From Ancylostoma caninum (lineage: Eukaryota; Nematoda; Chromadorea; Rhabditida; Ancylostomatidae), in the NCBI GenBank assembly GCA_037903475.1, contig JBAJFG010000483.1, forward strand, positions 124,001 to 188,000: DNA of 64,000 nucleotides, read 5' to 3'. Shown here in pieces: positions 1 to 13,129 of this stretch. A program made the translations under genes and the position numbers. Position 1 is the stretch's first letter. Every line of letters begins with the position of its first letter. The notes beneath the pieces are model-generated. The model did no database searches. It was not told where the DNA came from and saw only the letters and a list, made by a program, of their open reading frames with translations.

Positions 1-3000
1 AAAGTGTTTTATGCCTTTAAAGAGGTGAGGATCAATCGGGTCTATCGGGTAAGGACATTACGAAGAAACGACTTGTCTAGAGTTCAAAGGGCTTAGGCCT
101 CAAAAATGGGTTTGGTGAAAATAAGGAAATTTCAGGAAAGATGCAAGTAAGATGTTTACCTTTGGACCTTCACAAATGAGTCGAGCATAGAACTGAAAAG
201 TAATTCGCATGTTGTGAACACTTTCCCCATTTTAAACAATGGAAAGGGTTACCCATAGGTTAATTTTTCGCTGGTTATAAACTAGATGATCCAGCTAAGA
301 CCCTTAACAGCGGAAAATTCCCAAAAATTTCCCTGCTAAAATTTTTGCCACATTTTCCTCTCCGTATATTTTTATATTTCTATATAGTTTTCTTCGTATT
401 CCTCTTTACTAACCCATTTAACTGGTATGAGATGTACTCTTAGAACGATGGGTAATCCCATGCCCTGGGTATATTACCCTCAAGTAGCACCTAGACATAG
501 ACAAGGTTAAGTGTTTCTATATATTTATCCTTATATTCCTCCTTACTAACCCATTTAACTCGCATCAGATGCATCACTAGAAGTACGGGTAATCCTATGC
601 ACTGTGATATGATTACCCAAGGGTATCAGCTGGGTATAGACAAGGTCACATATCGGTGAAGAATGTTGATGGGTGTCAGTTGAAGGGTAAGTTACATTAG
701 GGTAAGTTTGAGTACATTTTTCACCATAAGTAACCTCAGTGATGCATCAGGGCTCTGGGGATATGTGAGCTTGTTCTTACTAAAATTACTAAACTTATCG
801 GGACTACCTTACTATGAACGTAGACAAAAATAAACAATTAAACAAATGAGTAAATAAATCGGATGGACTAATCAGCAAGCTAACCGGAACAAGCAAGAAT
901 TCTTAATTCCCTCTCTCTCTTTTCCCACTTCTCCATCCCCTCACTTCCTGTCCTCCGCAGGGCATGTCCTCCATAATTCCATTGGGTTCTCTTTGGCGAA
1001 TTCTGATTTGTTACGCATTATCCGATAAACTTTTTTCCATGTTTAGCCATCCGAAACAAGTTTTCACCCGGTCTCTGATCCGTTGGCAATCCGTTCATGA
1101 TTATTTTACGTTTGCCTACATGAAACTGTCCACACTGCCCATCAATGACAAATGTATAGTCGTTTTTTTATAAAAATTAGTCCGAACCGACTGGTTTTCG
1201 AATTATGCGGTTCTTCGATTTCCGAACTATTCTATTTGCTTTTCATACAAGTGCTGGATTAATGGATACAACAGCAACTGATGTAGGTGAGGGCGTTAGA
1301 TGCATTGCTGGAAAGGTGGGTAATTCCATACCCATGGTAAGAATTCCTCATGAATTTGATTCTACCAGTCATACCCATGAGTAGCAGAGGGATACAGGCA
1401 ACCAGTGCCCTGTGCATGCTTTATATACGTACGTTGAATGCTCTAGGTGATGGGTAGATTTGAGTAAGTTGGCACCGTCACCTAAGGTAATCTTAGCCTA
1501 TGCAACCGACCTTTGACATTTCCGGGGTTTTTAGGGTAACCACACCGAGATTCACATCATCCATGCCATTTTTGGCCACGCCGGGTCAGGTGATTGGGTA
1601 GAGAAGCATTAGTAGCAGACTGAGGTGCGCCGAGCCAGGGGCGGGGGGGGGGGGGTGCGTGGAAAAAAAACAGGGACCTTCGCCACCTTGGAGACTCATA
1701 TGCTAGGAATTCGCAAAATATGTTCGCTTTAGGGACTTATTTCATTACAAAGCTACTGAAAATAAATGTTTAGCAGTATTGGACAAGGATCTTGAAACAG
1801 GCAATGTTTTATTTCTGTAACATTATAGTTTACGTCTTCTAGAAATAAAATATTTATTTTGGGATTAAAAAAATGAAAGTCAAGCGTATCGCCTCTTGGA
1901 AATATTAGAAAAAGTTAGTCTTTCTTATGTGCGACTTTAATTTCGAGGAAAAAAGACGAGATTACCACAATCGGCATCCAAATCTGTCCTAACAAGGATA
2001 TCTATACCAGGTAATCCATGCAAAAACCTTAAACTCCCACAAACATCTTTGCATTTAGTCATCTTTCATTTTTAAACACGTTTATGCATAAAATATCATG
2101 TAAAAATAGAAGCGAACAACGAGTCGCATTCGCTACCCATTTTCATCCATCCATTCCCAGACCATGCCCGGATTGGGCCTGTCTCCCGACTCCACATGCC
2201 GTTATCCAAAAAACTGTAGTTGTCATTTGAAAAAGATGAGCGACGAGTGAAGCGGAGACCGGGAATGGTCAGTTTCTATTGAAGAAAAGTGGGCGACAGG
2301 GCTGGGAGAGCTGAAGGCATAATTAGCTCGCAACGGAAATTTGGGAAAATTTTTCCACTGGAGTTTTCATCAAGTGGAGGGAATAGTTGAAAAATAGCCA
2401 GATATTCTTCCCATTTGGCTATAACAACAGCGGCTTCTGGCATGCACCGTAAAACTTGCGGAGCCATACCACCTCTATACTAGCTTTTTCTCAAGAATTC
2501 ACTACAAATTCTTTAATGATGAAGGAGAACCAACAAGTCTACGTGTTTACCCTGAAAGCGGTATCCTAACAGTACAGAAGAAGTTTTATATTGAAAACTG
2601 CTACCTACTAAGGGAACATGTTGCTTTTATAGGACCACAATGAGTTAATGCGTATCCCAAAGCGAATTTCTTTACCCCGACTGCGCTGGGCTACGTTGTA
2701 GTCAGCTGTTGATGCCATCATCTGTCAGGTTTTTTTGCTACATTGCACTGCGTTTACAGCGCAAAGGTGTCCAAAGACAAAAGAACACTTCAGTCAAGTA
2801 CTGTAGCGGTTCTCTGCAATAAGGGTGGTGCATTGGTAAGGACATAGAACTCTGAGGTGACGGGTACAATGTACAGGGTACAGTGTATTATCACATGTTC
2901 TCGGAATTCTCTGAACAGTGCCTATAAACTCGTGTCTCTACAAATAAACACAATTTCAACATTTTGCTTCCAATTTTTCGCCTGCCACAGACAGGACGAG

Positions 3001-4714
3001 GAGGAAAAATTTGTATTTCTCGGGTCAGTGACAGCTGTGAATGTGAATCCAAAAGCATAATCCGAGTAATCCGTAGAAAAGTGGACGTATGTAGGATTGC
3101 CTCTTTCGCTATCCCTCCGGCGAAATCCATAGTGTTACTGCTTCACAAGCGCTTAAAATCTGCCTGAGAGTGATGGAGTGGGTGTGGCCTCACTACAACT
3201 GCTTAGTAACTTAGCTTTCAACATATGTTGTTCCTAATTTCGATCGTGAGAGCTGTAGATTAGTTACCTTTTCCTCTGCTCATTGTTAGAGGAACAAAAA
3301 TCTTAACCAAAACACTCCCCCCAATTATCTTTCATGAAGCAATATGAACTTAGAAATTGAGAGGCCTGCACATAACTCTCTCTCTCTCTCTCTCTCATCC
3401 ATCACCTTTCGTCATCTTGCCATAACATTTCTGGAAGGTGCACACTACAACGTATCCAATGAAAATTCCAGTAATATTATGACTACCAGTAATTGTCTGC
3501 CGCACCAAATAAGGATCCAGGCTGCTGCGTAGGCTCAGTGGCGAGAATCGTGACCGTGCCTGGGGTCTTCAGCTACGGGTTTTTTTTGATTGGGAGAGAC
3601 CTCGAACAAAATGTGTTTAAGTTGTAGTGTTTAAGTTACGGTCTTTACCATAACTTATTGTGATAGGTGCCCTAGACGGATATCTAGAATAGAACACACT
3701 CAATTTTACTCGGATAACTCGTCTGCTCTAATGTAGCTGGGAACGCCCACGAATCTTGCAACTGGTGGTACCATATGTATGTGCGATGTCTACTTGTATT
3801 TCGGGGAGAAGTGCAAGGCAAGCATCAGAGCGAAATTTATCTCAGAACTCCAGAGCAAAACATTGAGATTAGCCTGATTTAGCTTAAAACTGACGCAAAA
3901 CTGTGAAGTTTTTCAAGGGAGCATCAAAAATCTATCAGAAACCCATTACAGCTTCATGGAATCTACAATTTCGGTGAATGTTCCTTTCTTCAGAAATTTT
4001 CATGGAAATTGGTGTGAGGGCTGGTAAACCGTAGGAAATCCTGGATGTTGCGAACACTTAGACAGTACGTATCCAGAAGCCTCTTCATTTTTTTTAGGTA
4101 TCGCCCCTGCAGGTACTTTCAAAGGCTCAGTTATTACACCTATTGCTACACCATCATGGATTTATCAGAGCGTTGTTTTTTTTATACTTTTCCATCGTGA
4201 TGAGACAAAGAGAAAAATGCCGTTTACCTGAAGAAAAAAAACGGTAAACGTTCCCTGCAGAAACCAGGAAATGCCTGTTTTGAGGCAGTTTTTGTATGGT
4301 CTACCATATTGTGACATTACAATATACCATGTACTTTGTGGTATGCACCGTTAAACTCCTGGAGCATCTTTTAACCGGTGAAATTTGCAGAGAGATGAGG
4401 AATTCACGCCGTACACGTCTGTACTTCACCAGCTGTACAGATGTTGCTCCTAAAAATTCAAAAGTTCTTCAACCAGCCAGGTTTTCTCTTCTTTGTAAAA
4501 TTAGAGCAAAGTTCGAAGTGGTGGCGTTCATTGCAGCCTGAGACTAAATCAACGCCCTGGTCGTGCAATTTTTTGAAACTCTATGATAACTTGGTTTGTT
4601 GCGGGAGAAACAGGTTCTCCCAGTAGATGGTCATTTCGCAAAGGGAACTTAAACACTTCAACTTTTTTCGATTATCTTCTTCCAAAATGTTTCTTTTGAC
4701 TTCCAGGTTCAGTG
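1..4714. other. Gene-poor stretch, no supported gene
   Basis: Only short ORFs in conflicting frames occur here, with no recognisable domain. The stretch holds a diverged direct repeat (381-650, separate entry), a poly-G run near 1642-1655 and a (CT)n run at 3376-3396. The frame at 964-1173 (+) follows a plausible acceptor (CCGCAG) but encodes nothing I recognise. Confidence 0.5.
381..650 (+). repeat. Diverged ~130-bp direct repeat, two copies
   Basis: Two adjacent segments (about 381-510 and 517-650) share the order TTACTAACCCATTTAACT, then a GGGTAATCC block, then ATAGACAAGGT. A weaker third relative appears near 1285-1400 (GGGTAATTCCATACCC). No coding potential is seen. This is probably an old dispersed repeat; the family is unknown. 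Confidence 0.5.
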
Positions 4715-5329
4715 CAAATGGGCGCCGGAGGGTGGCGGCGGCCGGCGCCCTCCGGCGCTCTGGTATTAATGAGTTATAAATCACTCGAGCTTGGGAGAAA
4801 GCGAAGAAAAATACAATTTTAGTCCATAGTAGACAGAGTGCAGTGGATATGTTAAGGCTATGAAGCAGGGGACCATTTTCACAACTTTCACGTTTTTTCA
4901 TTTTCTGCTATAGTACACTGCTTCGCGAATACAAAAATGGCCGTTATTCTTCTATAGATGGACACAGTACTTCAGTTATCCCATCTGAATAATAAAGCTC
5001 ATCCAATTCGGGATCCTCAGAAATAATTGAAATCCGTATAAATTGTTCCATATCCATTGCGAAGTAGTTCTACCGCTGTCATTTATCTTTCGTGAGGCAG
5101 TCCTCTACGGTGGAGTTACTCTCTCCCAGTTTTCCTCAACTTTGAAAAAGTGGTTTTTCACTATTACTTACACTATTACTATTACTTACACTTACACTCA
5201 TCGTAGTTTATCTTCGAAATTTATGCGAAACGTTGCCGGATGCCTTCCTGGACTACCCGAAGGAGATCACGGGGGACGTTCCAAGCAGTGAACCCCAAAC
5301 ACTGCGATACTTAACTCTGGATCTCCAAC

Positions 5330-5392
5330 GGAGTGGAACCAGCGATAGGGACAGATTGCAATCTGCCACTCAAACCACTGAGCCATCCGGGC
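5330..5392 (-). repeat. tRNA-derived SINE-like head
   Basis: Read on the minus strand from 5392, the sequence opens GCCCGGATGGCTCAGTGG. Its A-box match TGGCTCAGTGG (5375-5385) fits the RNA polymerase III consensus exactly, and GGTTCCACTCC (5330-5340) is a B-box with one mismatch, about 35 nt downstream. It does not fold as a full tRNA by eye, so I read it as a SINE promoter region rather than a tRNA gene. Confidence 0.45.
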
Positions 5393-5466
5393 TACTTTTT
5401 ATGTTGGTGTTTGTTAGATAACTGCGGCAGTCGTAGGCAGCATACTATATGTATTTGCAAAACAGA

Positions 5467-5539
5467 GGCACAGGGCAGGACTCGATCCCCTGACCGCCAC
5501 AACGTGGATCATTCGCTCAACCCCCTGAGCTATGCGCGC
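5467..5539 (-). repeat. Second tRNA-like segment
   Basis: From 5539 on the minus strand the sequence GCGCGCATAGCTCAGGGGG holds an A-box-like TAGCTCAGGGG. A B-box, GGATCGAGTCC, lies at 5478-5488 with one mismatch to GGTTCGANTCC. A to B spacing and total length (~73 nt) are tRNA-like, but the arms pair poorly and no anticodon can be assigned. It is likely a tRNA-derived SINE head or tRNA pseudogene. Confidence 0.4.
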
Positions 5540-5647
5540 ATGCGATGCAACATACAAATAGTGTCCAATCTTACATACGCTTACACTTATCGTAGTTTAT
5601 CTTAGAAATTTAGGTGAAAAGGGAGTTGGGTGGGGTCACTCCTGTGA

Positions 5648-5696
5648 AGCCTAAGCCTAAGCCTTAAACCCATTCTTAGGCATAGGGTTAGGCTTA
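5648..5696. repeat. Interstitial telomere-like repeats, inverted
   Basis: GCCTAAGCCTAAGCC at 5649-5663 is followed by TTAGGC at 5676-5681 and again at 5688-5693. TTAGGC is the nematode telomere unit, present here in both orientations around a short spacer, so the segment can fold on itself. It lies inside the 1.1-kb TIR element. Confidence 0.6.
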
Positions 5697-8600
5697 TCTA
5701 CCCTGTCTACCATGGACTAAAATTGTATTTTTCTTCGCTTTCTCCCAAGCTCGAGTGATTTATAGCTCATTAATACCGGGGCGCCGGAGGGTGGGGGCGG
5801 CCGGCGCCCATTTGTAGTGGCTGCCGGACCGGACTGTATGGCTGTCTCATGTACAGTGGGCAATCTCATCGGGAGGGATGAAGGAATTGGCACCTTGGAA
5901 CGCAAGGTTGTTGGCTAAGAGACAAATGGGCAACCAGAAGGACTAGTGCAAAAATGAGGTGGAAGGAGGGGGTAATTTAAGTGTACATAGATGCTCTACC
6001 ATACAGTAAAATTACCTCCACTATGGCTGAAGTTGTCATCTGAAGCGCAACGAAATCTCAATTTGTATGTTGGTCACTAGAAGTCCACCCTGAATGCGAC
6101 TGCCGCTCTTTGTTCTGGCTTTTTCCCATTTTTTTTAAACGATTTCAGCGCAGACCTGTCCAAAGCCGACGTACTTTGTCCTCCCCCTGCAGCAAATTCG
6201 AGAATTTTCTTCCCACGAACCACGCCGTAGTAGTCGTTGTAAAAACTTGGGCGATGAATTCATTTACGTACCGCGATCCGCCCAATTCTCACCTCGACAG
6301 AGACGATTCGGGTTTTCATCACCAGTGATATGTGTTGGTTTATGGACAATGTTACAACGTTTCGTGAACATCACAGATTGGTAGCGTTGATCGCGGCGAG
6401 AATGCTGCCACATATAGATAGAATGTAACCTAGACGGTTTCTTGAACCTTGTGACATTCAAAAATTCCATAGAAAGGAACTAAAAATCAATATAATTCGC
6501 TCGAAATGTTGCACTATTACTGGGAAGTATAAATGTGGAAAGTCCGCCGCCCTTGACAGATTTTCACCATGCGGTATTATTCATCGTGTTGATTCTGTGC
6601 CCGAGATGATTGGATGCCAGTCCAATACAATGGAAGGAATTTGTGTACTTTACTGCCGAGTTTAATCCGCTACACATTCACTCCTAAAGGTGCGAAAAGG
6701 GCAACCTAGAGATCACATGGCGACAACAAGTCAGAATTTACAATTTATTTTCGGAGAGCCACGAGAATTGACCCAGATCAAGGTCTGAACATGAAAGTAC
6801 AGCCAATTACACATTTACAGTATACTTTTCGTGCAAAGTTTCTTTGTTGTTGTGCATATATTTTGACAAACGCGCGCGTTTTCCATAATTAGTACTAACT
6901 GGTTAGTTCCACGCTAAATTGCAACCCACTAAGTAACAGAGCAAAACTGGAACCGCAAATTGTCGCCGTGGTGTTAGTCCATTGTGCGGTTTGATGTCTC
7001 ACACGGGCAACTGCCCTTAATCGGTTTTTCCTTCCACGAGGCGAACTGCAAACTGAACCATTGAAGGTCGCCGGGAGCAATCAGAAATCGGCGCTGATAG
7101 CAGGGAGATGTTCATGTTGGGGTTACCTTGTTGGTAACGACGAGGAAGCCTTAGGTATAACATGTATAATAGTAAAAGTGCGCTCACTCTAGCTAAGGTC
7201 TTTGGGTGGTGTAGGAGGTCGTCTAATTCTGACAGTGCACCTTTCACTTGATGGATTTTTCAGCTACGTTTTCATCCTGAAATGATGCTCGCAGGAAAGC
7301 GAAGCGGTCCTAAGATTGCTGTGAGTCGTGGTTCTACAATCAGGAACATTTCCAGCTTACATAATAGGCATGTGCCTGTAAACAGCTATAAAAAATGAAG
7401 GGCTCAAGGTCCAGCGCGCAGTGTTTACACGTACATAAATCCAAGAAGAGCCTGGAAGTGTTTGCGATACGATTTCGTTAGAGTCTGTGTGCGGGTACAG
7501 TGAAGACTAAGGAGCTCACATATGTATCTTGGTTAGTTGTTGAAACTAGTGGAACTGGACGAAGGGGCCTAAAGGAGTTGCATACTATGTGCTGAGCTGC
7601 TACATTCCCACATTACAGGGTGTAATGCACGTTAGAAAGCTGAATAACTGAACTACGACATTGCGAAGAGAAAAGAAGGAAGTGCTCCACTTCTTTGTGA
7701 AGAAATAGACTTCTAATCAAAAAGGGAGAAGGAAGAGCAACGAGAAGAAAAACAAAGGGGATCTGGCATTCAATTGGAAACACTGAAAAGTATGTTACCA
7801 AATTACTTCGAACCAACTTGGTTCACTAGGGAGTACTAAGCGGAAAGCATCCAGATGAGTTGTAGGAAACCCTCTTTGACCCACTCTATTCCTAAATGCG
7901 CCTTCTCAGCTGATTATACATAATTGAGTTTGTCAAGGACTCTAAAGGTATCGAAGGTATCAGGAAGCTACATTCCGCCAATAGTTTTACAGAAATGTTT
8001 TTACAGGACTTTTTAAGTAATGGCATATCATTACATCATTCACTGGAACGATATTCGTACATATTTTGACTGGGCAGCATTCTACACTGTGTTGTGATGG
8101 GCTTTTCGGAGGTGTGAGCCCTAAATAAACAAGTAAAAAAGGAATATCTGAGATATTCCAAGGTAGAAATCAAAATAGGGACTTCTGAGAGACTAATAGA
8201 GACTGCTCCTCATGTTGTGCAAATCACAGAAATAAAATCTCAGTATTGTACGATATTAGGTACCGTAGGTCACTCAAATAGAGCAAGCAGCTTTTTTTTT
8301 TGGGGTGGGGGGGGGGGGAGGGGGCTTGAATAAAGGAGTGGGGGGGCACCGGCAGAAATGTGCAAAATCTTGAAGTAAGGTATTAGAAAACTACATAGAA
8401 CTACATATCTTCAGAACATCGAAATTAAGCACTCAAAAAATTCTAAATTCAGTAAGGATTTGGATTTGAATTTCAGCTCTTACATTCCCTATGAAAAAAC
8501 GCTAAACATCGGCGGTCGTAACAAAATATAATAGAAGTTTATTTTTTCGGGAAGCCGTGCGATATTTTTCCGGAAAGTCGTGCACCAGAACTTCTCGTAG

Positions 8601-9198
8601 TTTTATTTTTCAGTGAGAGAATACCTATGCAATAAGAAAAAAGGGAACTGTGGCAGTTCTCCGACGACCTTGTAATTTCGTTATAGCACAGACATAATAG
8701 AATAGAACTTCTTGTTTCATGTCCCAGCAGCCAGTCCGATGTCAATATTTATAAAGGAGATGCATTTGTGCTCTGGTTTTGGCACGATCAAAAAATTAGT
8801 GGCGCTGTCCGGAGGGAAGCGGTCACTTGCAAGAAATAAAGGAATTAGAAACGGGTTTGCTTCACATACTTCCTTCTAATGATCATCATCTGAAGAAGAA
8901 AAACGGAGAAATAGCATAGCAACGAGTTATTGTGAAGGTAAAGGTAAGGTACCATTTGTTCAAAAGTAATCTTCAAGGTTATCATGCACTTACAAAAAAT
9001 TAAATTACAAATGGGATTTTGAAATACTAGATTATCAATCAAGTAAGAATCGAGTGAATCCAATAAATTTAACAAATATGAATTCTGGAAGCACATCCAG
9101 AAATCGGGAATTCTACAGACGAAACTGCCAAAGTCCTCATATTCTTTCCCCCATGGGAATAGAGCTCTAACTTTTCTGAAACTCACAATTTTCAACAG

Positions 9199-9379
9199 AA
9201 TATCGATTTATCTACCATATTATTCGATCAGCATGCTAAAACAAATGAAATCACCACAATTTCATGCGGAAAGAAATTCGCTCCTCTATTCATTTGGATC
9301 CAGTGGACAGGCACATTGATGTTTGATGCAATTGACAGACATCCACGAGCTTCAGAGCAGTGGTGCAGCAGCGGCAAGA
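9199..9379 (+). CDS. Possible orphan exon, unknown product
   Basis: An open frame of 60 codons is bracketed by a plausible acceptor (TTTTCAACAG ending at 9198) and donor (GTAATA at 9380). The peptide has a compositionally protein-like centre (ISCGKKFAPLFIWIQWTG). I do not recognise a family, and no flanking exon could be joined to it. It may be a decayed exon or chance. Confidence 0.15.
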
Positions 9380-10370
9380 GTAATATAGGCAAATAGGTTA
9401 GAATAATATGTAGGTTAGTTAATGGTCTACCACACACCATTCCTGAGCAGATCATTAGTGGAAAAACCTTAGTGCTCAACAAATACGAGTAGAGATTCCT
9501 CGAGAAATCATCCCCATTGGAAGAGTCTGTAAATTTGGAGAAAAAACACTGGTAAACACATTGAAAGGGGGAAGCAGTGATTATTCCTGATATCTGCTCT
9601 CATTTTCCAAACTTATTGACACTGGAAAACAAACTAAAAGGTGTGGACTCTGATTATTTCCGACGTCTTTTTTCTATTTTTCTCAAATTATTGCGACATC
9701 TGGGACAAAACTCCCTTCAAAGAGCACTGCCATCCTAGGAATAATGGGCTACGTAGCGCACACCAGCTTGAGCGAAATGCTATTGGGTCACCGACACTTC
9801 CTAAGACATAAGAATGGTGTGCATTCGAGGAGGAAGAATAGCCCCAAAGAATCTGGCTGATTTCCTGGAAAAAGCCGAACATTAGTGCGTGCTGATGTGA
9901 GGCCTTTTAGCCTGCATGTATTGGCTAAAGAACAACTCCGGAAGGGCCTTATTAAGGCCCGTAGAAAACCCAAAGACGAAAAGCCGGAAATGAATTGGAT
10001 AAGAAACTACAAGGATGCGTGAAAAAGAACAAAGGCCGCTACAAGCCACACAGTCTGACATCATAACGACGCTGCGGAGTCGATGCGATTCCAGAGAATT
10101 GGATCGCGTAGGAATTTAGCGAAGGGGAAGGGGAAGCCTACCTCCATGCGCGCAGGCGCGATATCTGGACTACGGTAAACGCAATAATTAACCGCGAAAT
10201 GGACCTGGTAACGGGGTCGAAACTCGCCAAACACCCCCGTGAAGAGGTTCTTGCGGTGTTTGTACGATGTTGAAGGGCCCTTGCCGATTTTGGGAGCAAA
10301 ATAGGACAGAAAGGAAAACGTGAGCAATCCACTGCCGAACGTGAACACTTCAACGCTTTGAAACCACGGA

Positions 10371-10793
10371 TTACCGCTCAGGAGAAATAGGAAACTGTTG
10401 CTTAACGAGGTCAGGAAATGTGATCCCACAGTCAATTACAGCATAGCTAGTCGTGAATGTCTCAAGAACCACCGGACCGTAGGCGACATCGCAAAGAACT
10501 AGTTCATGATGGTCAGTCAGCATAGAGAGGGCGGAACAGTGCTGGGCGGTCGACGCTTTTGCGTAGTATACGCCGAATAAGGAGTTGTCCACGAGGAGAA
10601 GGGCGTTAGCGGACGAAGTGCAGCATTCATCGTCAAAGCTTGTCATCTGTCGGTGTTTGTAAGACTTCGGAAGAGCATTTTTATGTTTAGAGCCAAGGGC
10701 AAATACAGCTATGAATTTGTTGTTAAACAACGCTTGGTCTTGTGCCTGTGGCAATACCAGAACACATTGCAAGAACTTCAATTTATCCTTCAT
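10371..10793 (-). pseudogene. PARP/ADP-ribosyltransferase-like catalytic fragment, probable relic
   Basis: The 140-codon minus-strand frame contains LFGVYYAKASTAQHC followed after about 12 residues by LVLCDVAYG. The spacing and residues resemble the PARP catalytic core (FGKG[IV]YFAD...KSA.YC...LLLCEVALG), with apparent loss of about two residues after FG and after YYA. A TFPD word downstream recalls the TxPDP segment of PARPs. A different frame at about 10130-10190 reads NYCVYRSPDIAP, reminiscent of the final EYxVYxxxQ strand. No start codon, upstream histidine (HGT) motif or consistent exon structure was found. The likeness is from memory of the family only, so confidence is low; it may also be coincidence. 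Confidence 0.25.
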
Positions 10794-12870
10794 TCAGTAC
10801 GAGAACATGCAACCAGAGAGAAAATCTGGCGAACAAGTCGAAAGCACAAAGAAATCTTCATGTTCTCACCGTATCAGACCCATTATGTGTACTATAATAT
10901 GTATATATCTAACAGTTCAGCAGGTTGATACTAGAAGTGTATTTTCAGGACGGTGGATACCTGACATCTGAAAATTCACTTCCAGTCTACCCATTCCTAA
11001 CCACATGGCTAGTGGCTCTCCCTAGTGCTGATCACCTGTTGAAAGCGGCTATGTATAATCACTATGTATAATCACATATGGGCCTGTGAAGTCTCATATG
11101 TAACCTAGCCAGTGTTACCATTTCGTGCTTGTGCTCGTTAAACGTTACTTTTTCCTCCCATACTACTCATAGTTATGAAGCCCATGAAAGTGAATCAATG
11201 ACGTAGTACAAGAAGTAAGTTGTACATAGAAGGTAGTTTCTCTTTCTCTGTCCTGTTTTTTATTGGCGCACCTGCGAGTACACAAAATAAATAAATAAAT
11301 GGTTGAATGAATAAGTAGTTGTTCTCTGCTCCTTGAAATTTTTTTTGTATTGCTTTCTACCAAATTGTTCCTGCATCAACCGCGTCTCAGGTGGATTTTT
11401 ATTGTCGACCCAACGTTTTCACTAAAAAGCCAATTTCAAAGGCCTAAAAGAGGAATAGAGCTCTGATTCACTTCCTAACCTTCGAATAACTCCACCATCC
11501 TTCGCAGATCTATTTTGCGAGGAAATCTCAGTGAATTGATAATACTGCCTGTAAGAATTTATCTGAATCGAAATACTTCTCGAACTGGATGACTTTAGGA
11601 AAATTGCTTTTGGATGACTCTAGGAAAATTGCTAACAGCAGATTCAGAGGACATATTTTGGTAGAATACAGGGTGGAAAGTATTGGCACACGCAAAACTT
11701 TGTATTTTCTAAAATATGCGCTCTCTGTCCATAATTCTTCAACCGATGAAACAAAGACACTCCCAAGAACACTGTGTAAATAAATTGCTTAACCCATCCA
11801 TTGAGGACCGCGCACTTTCTCGCGTTTTTCTAAGTCTTCTCAATTTCTGGCTCCTTTCCCTACTTCTTAACATTTAGATAATCCTGTGTAGACTTTTATA
11901 ATCACACTGACTTAGAAGTCTCACTACGCCACCCTCTGAGAAAACCGCTATGAGTATTAGGGCCTAGTGATCACTCAAACTGGACCATGCTAGAAACGGC
12001 GCGGCTTACGGGTGAGCCACACGTCGTCAATGGGTTAAAATGTCCATAATTCGCCTTCCTACAAGATTCAAACAAGCGAACATTGGAATAGCGATGAGCT
12101 GCACGTCATCCTAACCTAATTTGTCCTCATCTCTGTAAGTTGAAATAGTCTAAAAAAGAGAATCTGTTGCTTGCTAACCTTTCTACGGATAAGCTCTCAA
12201 CAGAGGTGTCGAGTCGGTCACGATCGTGACTGTTCCGAGGCCTTTCATCTTTTTTTTTTATTTTGAGAGAGAACACGGGCATAATGACGTTCAAGAAAGT
12301 CACTGTCGGTTTGTTACATGTGCAGGAATGCAGTCTTGCTGGAGAGTTCTGTGAAGGTTATCCTGCTTCCAGTGGACCATAATCTTGCCTAGTGATTCCA
12401 CTTTCCCGCCACCCTGTATTGCTGGTAATCTAAATTTCAGCATTCTCGAGAGAATTGAACGTTAGCTGCTCCTGAGAAGGCATTGTTTTCAAGACGCTCT
12501 TCGTCACGCACCACTCACAAAAAACCTGAACTTTAACCTCACATGAAAAAATGTTCGGCGAATCGTCATCATGCGCGCAGCTACATATCAGCATCACACC
12601 AAGTTCCGTGGAGGTTAGCTGTTCAGGTTTCGCGAAAACAATGATGAAATAGAGTGATGAAATGATGTCATCAACAGCTCTCCATCAGGATTTTCTCGAA
12701 TTCCAACGCGATCTATGATTTATCTGGCAAGAGAACAGTTTCTATGCCTTGCCAGGTAAAACTTATTTGCACCACCTTCTGCAGACGGTGCAGACGTATT
12801 TGTTAGTTGATTCACTGGCGAATTATGAAAAATAGGGAACCGGTTTTGAAATGGAAAAAGTAAAGAGAAG

Positions 12871-13129
12871 TGTGCTGCCGGGGGATGAGTCTTCCCAGCA
12901 AAGGGTGATTGGCACCCAAGAAAACAGTGGTTCAGTGGTTACAAATTTATCCAAAATTCACAACATAAAATGCCGACCTTCGGTCGGCTGCACAAAATCA
13001 ACACTGCCTGTTCGCGACATCTGGAGGCGGTTCGTCTTTACATAGATACAGGCGACACAAAGGATGAGGTATAAACAAAGTGGGTAACAGAGTGGGATAA
13101 TCCACATGTTCTGATGCCCCATCAGAACA
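12871..13129 (-). repeat. 3' LTR of the Bel/Pao element
   Basis: This 259-bp copy matches the 5' LTR base for base by eye. In the sense direction it opens with a perfect 10-bp inverted repeat around a GGG loop (TGTTCTGATG / CATCAGAACA, plus-strand 13107-13129). It contains a TATA-like TTTATA about 60 nt in, and in its middle a 7-bp stem with a 3-nt loop (12972-12988, GCCGACC/GGTCGGC). U3/R/U5 limits cannot be set from sequence alone. Confidence 0.95.

Larger units (their letters stand above)
4715..5814. mobile_element. 1.1-kb element with ~105-115 bp terminal inverted repeats
   Basis: Both ends begin CAAATGGGCGCCGG reading inward. Each continues with a GC-rich box (GGCGCC...GGCCGGCGCC) and then a block of about 70 bp that is nearly identical between 4752-4829 and, inverted, 5710-5780 (key words TCGAGTGATTTATA and TTCTTCGCTTTCTCCC). 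The left arm is about 10 bp longer than the right. The interior has no transposase frame; it carries tRNA-like segments, a small direct repeat (near 5185-5228 and 5577-5620) and telomere-like hexamers. This fits a non-autonomous DNA transposon or foldback element. Target duplication is unclear: the flanks share only AGTG. Confidence 0.65.
5815..12870. other. Gene-poor stretch with only weak gene relics
   Basis: No complete gene is visible in about 7 kb. The only coding-like signals are the PARP-like frame at 10371-10793 (-) and an open frame at 9199-9379 (+), listed separately. A T/G homopolymer patch lies at 8291-8345. The remainder is AT-rich intergenic sequence with short contradictory ORFs. 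Confidence 0.5.

Noticed and set aside
5467..5539. Functional tRNA gene
   Set aside because: Box spacing is right, but the acceptor and T arms do not pair well and no anticodon can be set.
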